In this document: positions 61,622 to 64,000 of the stretch, piece by piece | Position numbering within the stretch: the stretch's first letter is position 1 | Layout: the number at the start of each line of letters is the position of its first letter | NCBI RefSeq assembly: GCF_020991085.1 | Contig: NZ_CP087719.1 | Span: forward strand, 4,732,001 to 4,796,000 | From: Roseomonas sp. OT10 | GTDB taxonomy: Bacteria > Pseudomonadota > Alphaproteobacteria > Acetobacterales > Acetobacteraceae | Direction of reading: 5' to 3' | Length of the DNA stretch: 64,000 bases | The notes under the pieces: generated by a model | The model's database searches: none | Seen by the model: only the letters and a program-made list of their open reading frames with translations | What the model was told of the DNA's origin: nothing | Made by a program: the position numbers and the translations under genes

Positions 61622-62028
61622 CAGCGCAGCGCCTCGATGGTGCGGGCGAGCATGCCGCGCGTGGTTTCCAGCACGCTCAGGTTGGCGCCGTAGGAGCGCT
61701 GGGCCTCGCGCATGTCCATCATCTCCACGAAGCTGTCGACGTTGGGGGTGCGGACGTAGCCGCGCGCATCGGCCGCGGGGTGCGCGGGCTCGTAGCGTTC
61801 CGGGAAGGCGGCGGGATCGGTGCCGACGCGGCGCACGCGCACCTCCGGCGTGCCGCTGGCGCGATCGAGCCTTTCGCCGAAGCTGACGGTCTTGCGCCGG
61901 TACGGATCGGCGCCCGGCGTCTCCCCGGTGCTGTCGCGGTTGGCGAGGTTCTCCGCCACCACGCGCAGCCGCGTCGATTGCGCGGCCATGCCGGAGGCCG
62001 AGATGCGAAGGGCACGGTCAAGATCCAT
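61621..62028 (-). CDS. flgC: Flagellar rod protein FlgC
   Basis: A 135-residue proximal rod protein. The N-terminal ISASGMAAQSTRLRVVAENLANRDST and C-terminal YVRTPNVDSFVEMMDMREAQRSYGANLSVLETTRGMLARTIEALR are hallmark rod segments. ATG 62028 gives the standard start MDLDRALRISASGM. The gap to flgB is 48 bp. Confidence 0.95.
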   Translation of the reverse strand: MDLDRALRISASGMAAQSTRLRVVAENLANRDSTGETPGADPYRRKTVSFGERLDRASGTPEVRVRRVGTDPAAFPERYEPAHPAADARGYVRTPNVDSFVEMMDMREAQRSYGANLSVLETTRGMLARTIEALR

Positions 62029-62076
62029 GGCGGTCTCCCCCGTCGGGCGTTGTGGCCTTTGGCCGGATGCCACGCA

Positions 62077-62511
62077 TCAGCCGTTGCGGCCGAGCGCGGT
62101 GCGGAACATGGCGACGTAGCGGCGGTGCAGGCCGCTCGCGAGCTGGTGCGCGGTCTCGTTGTCGGCGATCTTCAGCGCCTGCTCGTCCAGCGCGACGGCG
62201 TTGCCGTCCGGCGCGACCTCCGCCACGCGGCGCTCGGCCCTGGCCCGCATCGCTCCCGTGCCGGAGGCGGGCAGCAGGTGCCGCGTATCCGTCACCGACA
62301 GCGACGGGCCCGCCCCCTGCGCGAGCAGCGTCGCGAAAGGCGTCACGTCGCGCGGGCGATAGCCCGGCGTGTCGGCATGGGCGACGTTCTGCGCCAGCAC
62401 CTCCTGCCGCCGGTCGATCCAGCGCAGCCGCTGCTCGGCCAGCGCCATCGGATCGCCGGCACCCGCCCGCATCGCGTTCAACCGTGTCGCCGCCGTCCGT
62501 GTCGCGTCCAT
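62077..62511 (-). CDS. flgB: Flagellar rod protein FlgB
   Basis: A 144-residue proximal rod protein, with the core LRWIDRRQEVLAQNVAHADTPGYRPRDVTPFATLL near the N-terminus and the coiled C-terminus ALKIADNETAHQLASGLHRRYVAMFRTALGRNG. ATG 62511 (MDATRTAATRL) gives a slightly long N-terminus; an internal ATG (MALAEQRL) would be shorter. It heads the minus-strand flagellar operon flgB-flgC-fliE-fliQ-fliR-flhB. Confidence 0.93.
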   Translation of the reverse strand: MDATRTAATRLNAMRAGAGDPMALAEQRLRWIDRRQEVLAQNVAHADTPGYRPRDVTPFATLLAQGAGPSLSVTDTRHLLPASGTGAMRARAERRVAEVAPDGNAVALDEQALKIADNETAHQLASGLHRRYVAMFRTALGRNG

Positions 62512-62616
62512 GCCCGCATCCTGCGCGCATCCGGTGAACGACGCGTTGACGGCGCCGCCAGCTGCGCCGCCGCAGCGGAAACCTCGCGGTAACCGGCCCT
62601 GCGGCAGCATGCGCCC

Positions 62617-62862
62617 ATGCCCACCCCGCACCACGAAGCGGTCCGCCGCGCCATCCAGGGCCTGCAGGGCACGCTGACCGTCGCCGCCGCCCTGCTGGAG
62701 GCCGGGCGGATCGTCGACCTCCGCGGGCTGGAGCGGGAGGTGGCCGCGCTGTGCAGCGCCGTCGCCGTCCTGCCCGCCGCGGAAGGCCGCGCCCTTTGCA
62801 TCGAGCTCTCGACGCTGCTCGGCCAGGTGCAGGGGCTGGAGGCCCGCATGGCCCCCGCCTGA
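62617..62862 (+). CDS. Small protein of unknown function in the flagellar cluster
   Basis: An 81-residue, mostly helical and Ala/Leu-rich protein without membrane segments. It is divergent from flgB (105-bp gap) and 63 bp ahead of fliO. By size and place it could be an export chaperone or a divergent flagellar accessory protein; no family is recognised. Confidence 0.65.
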   Translation: MPTPHHEAVRRAIQGLQGTLTVAAALLEAGRIVDLRGLEREVAALCSAVAVLPAAEGRALCIELSTLLGQVQGLEARMAPA

Positions 62863-62925
62863 CCCACCCGTCCCGCTTCCCGGGCAAGACGCCCGGTCCC
62901 ATCGCCGGCAGGAGGCCGCGACCGC

Positions 62926-63174
62926 ATGGATACCCTTTCCCCCTGGCTGCTCGCCACGCTTGGCCTCGCCGGCGTGCTGGCCATCCTCTGGCTGCTGGCG
63001 CGCGGCGCGCGGTGGAGCGGCCTGGCGCCGCCCGCCGCCACGCGCCGCATGGCGGTGCAGGAGGTGGCGCCGCTGGATTCGCGCCGCCGCCTGCTCCTCG
63101 TGCGGGTGGACCAGCGCGAGGTGGTGCTGCTGACCGGCGGCGCGCATGATGCCGTGGTCGGGTGGCTGCCGTGA
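62926..63174 (+). CDS. fliO: Flagellar protein FliO
   Basis: An 82-residue protein with one N-terminal helix (LLATLGLAGVLAILWLLARGA) and a beta-rich cytoplasmic tail with the FliO pattern MAVQEVAPLDSRRRLLLVRVDQREVVLLTGGAHDAVVGWLP. FliO helps assemble the export gate with FliP. Its stop overlaps the fliP start region (GTGA). Confidence 0.9.
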   Translation: MDTLSPWLLATLGLAGVLAILWLLARGARWSGLAPPAATRRMAVQEVAPLDSRRRLLLVRVDQREVVLLTGGAHDAVVGWLP

Positions 63175-63914
63175 GGCGGGGCGGCTGGCTGGGCGCCGGG
63201 CTGCTGCTGGCGGCCGCGCTGCTGTTGCCGTCCGCGGCGCTGGCTCAGGCGCTGTCGCTCGATCTCGGCCAGGCGGGGCAACCCGGCGCCACCGCGCGGC
63301 TGGTGCAGCTGACGGCGTTGATCGGGCTGCTCTCGCTCGCTCCTTCGCTTCTGGTGATGGCCACGGCCTTCGCGCGCATCGTCATCGTGCTGTCGCTGCT
63401 GCGCAGCGCGATCGGCGCGCCCGGCGTGCCCCCCAACCCCGTGCTGATCGGCCTTGCCCTGTTCCTGACCTTCTTCGTGATGCAGCCTGTCTTCGAGGCG
63501 TCGTGGGACAACGGCCTGCAGCCGATGATCGAGGGGCGCGTCGCCGAGCTGGAAGGGTTGTCGCGCTCCGCCGAACCCTTCCGCGGCTTCATGGCGGCGA
63601 ACGTGCGCGACAGCGACCTGGCGCTGTTCCTCGACCTGGCCAAACTGCCGGCCGGGGAGCCGGAGGCCGCGCCCTGGCGCGCCCTGGTGCCCGCCTTCCT
63701 GGTCAGCGAGCTGAAGCGGGCCTTCGAGATCGGCTTCCTGCTCTTCCTGCCTTTCCTGGTGATCGACCTGGTGGTGGCCTCGCTGCTGATGTCGCTGGGC
63801 ATGATGATGTTGCCGCCCAGCGTGGTGTCCCTGCCCTTCAAGCTGATCTTCTTCGTCATCGTGGATGGCTGGCGCCTCGTCTCGGGCAGCTTGGTGCAGG
63901 GCTTCGCGAGCTGA
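63171..63914 (+). CDS. fliP: Flagellar export protein FliP
   Basis: A 247-residue export-gate membrane protein with a cleavable signal peptide (ending ALAQA), four helices and the family blocks MATAFARIVIVLSLLRSAIGAPGVPPNPVLIGLALFLTFFVM and FLVSELKRAFEIGFLLFLPFLVIDLVVASLLMSLGMMMLPP. GTG 63171 overlaps the fliO stop; GTG 63162 would add three residues. Confidence 0.95.
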   Translation: MRRGGWLGAGLLLAAALLLPSAALAQALSLDLGQAGQPGATARLVQLTALIGLLSLAPSLLVMATAFARIVIVLSLLRSAIGAPGVPPNPVLIGLALFLTFFVMQPVFEASWDNGLQPMIEGRVAELEGLSRSAEPFRGFMAANVRDSDLALFLDLAKLPAGEPEAAPWRALVPAFLVSELKRAFEIGFLLFLPFLVIDLVVASLLMSLGMMMLPPSVVSLPFKLIFFVIVDGWRLVSGSLVQGFAS

Positions 63915-63948
63915 GGCGCGTGCCGGGATGTCCGGCACCGACGCCGTG

Positions 63949-63972
63949 GCGCCGGCCGCATCAGGCCGGTGC
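63949..63972 (+). terminator. Hairpin after fliP
   Basis: GCGCCGGCC and GGCCGGTGC form a 9-bp stem (one G-U pair) around a 6-nt loop, 35 bp after the fliP stop. There is no U tract, so terminator function is uncertain. Nothing else is seen in the last 86 bp. Confidence 0.35.
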
Positions 63973-64000
63973 GCTGCCCCCTCACCCCATCCGGCGGGAG

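Noticed and set aside
63928-64000. Possible start of a new plus-strand gene after fliP (ATG 63928)
   Set aside because: Only 24 codons are visible, without a ribosome-binding site or recognisable sequence, and they cover a hairpin.

Overview
This window is a piece of a GC-rich alphaproteobacterial chromosome, most likely from the Acetobacteraceae (Roseomonas-like). That placement is inferred from protein style, the GANTC-rich hemE-linked origin, a GTTC-N7-GTTC SOS box and the gene order around parAB-rsmG-mnmG. No rRNA, tRNA or CRISPR array was seen. Genes are dense, and many stop/start pairs overlap by 1-4 nt.

Layout. 1-8583 (minus strand): a patatin-like lipase (cut by the window edge), an amide operon (glutaminase, DHA2-type transporter, asparaginase) and an RND efflux pair. 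8730-14263 (plus): a seven-gene Mrp/Mnh-like cation/proton antiporter cluster in which a DUF4040 domain is fused to the MnhB subunit and no full-length MnhA is present. 14741-18481: a D-amino-acid dehydrogenase behind a tandem glycine riboswitch, a small lipoprotein and a gamma-glutamyltransferase. 18582-31000: the replication-origin neighbourhood. It holds a PEP-synthase regulator, an oriC with two perfect DnaA boxes and twelve GANTC sites, hemE, maf, leuS, lptE, holA, a duplicated DUF3060 protein, parB, parA, rsmG (carrying a parS site in its codons 4-8) and mnmG. 31480-38236: an ABC importer lacking its ATPase, a PRC-barrel protein, dapB and malate synthase G. 38700-55357: accessory metabolism and surface functions, including a three-domain glycosyltransferase, a Na/Pi transporter, an M20 peptidase with a divergent LysR gene, small secreted proteins, an SDR, a lysozyme-like protein, mobA, a BON-LysM protein, a peptide deformylase, gabT and a ThDP enzyme. 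55831-58984: recA with a LexA box, a CckA-like hybrid kinase and a small conserved gene. 59180-63914: flagellar basal-body and export genes (flhB, fliR, fliQ, fliE, flgC, flgB on minus; fliO, fliP on plus).

The most unusual thing in the window is a family of seven dispersed intergenic elements, each about 420 bp (372-452), in both orientations. They share several strong hairpins and imperfect terminal inverted repeats of the form CTGATaCGGaCGGCG. In at least five copies the TGA of that terminal repeat is exactly the stop codon of the neighbouring reading frame. Five of seven lie between convergent genes. The perfect central hairpin has its three-base loop as ATG in three copies and CAT in three others. 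The family encodes no protein and looks like a non-autonomous (MITE-like) or structured terminator-like element; I do not recognise it as a named family.

Starts were chosen from ribosome-binding sites, overlaps and family N-termini. All functional statements are by recognition of motifs and families without database searches.
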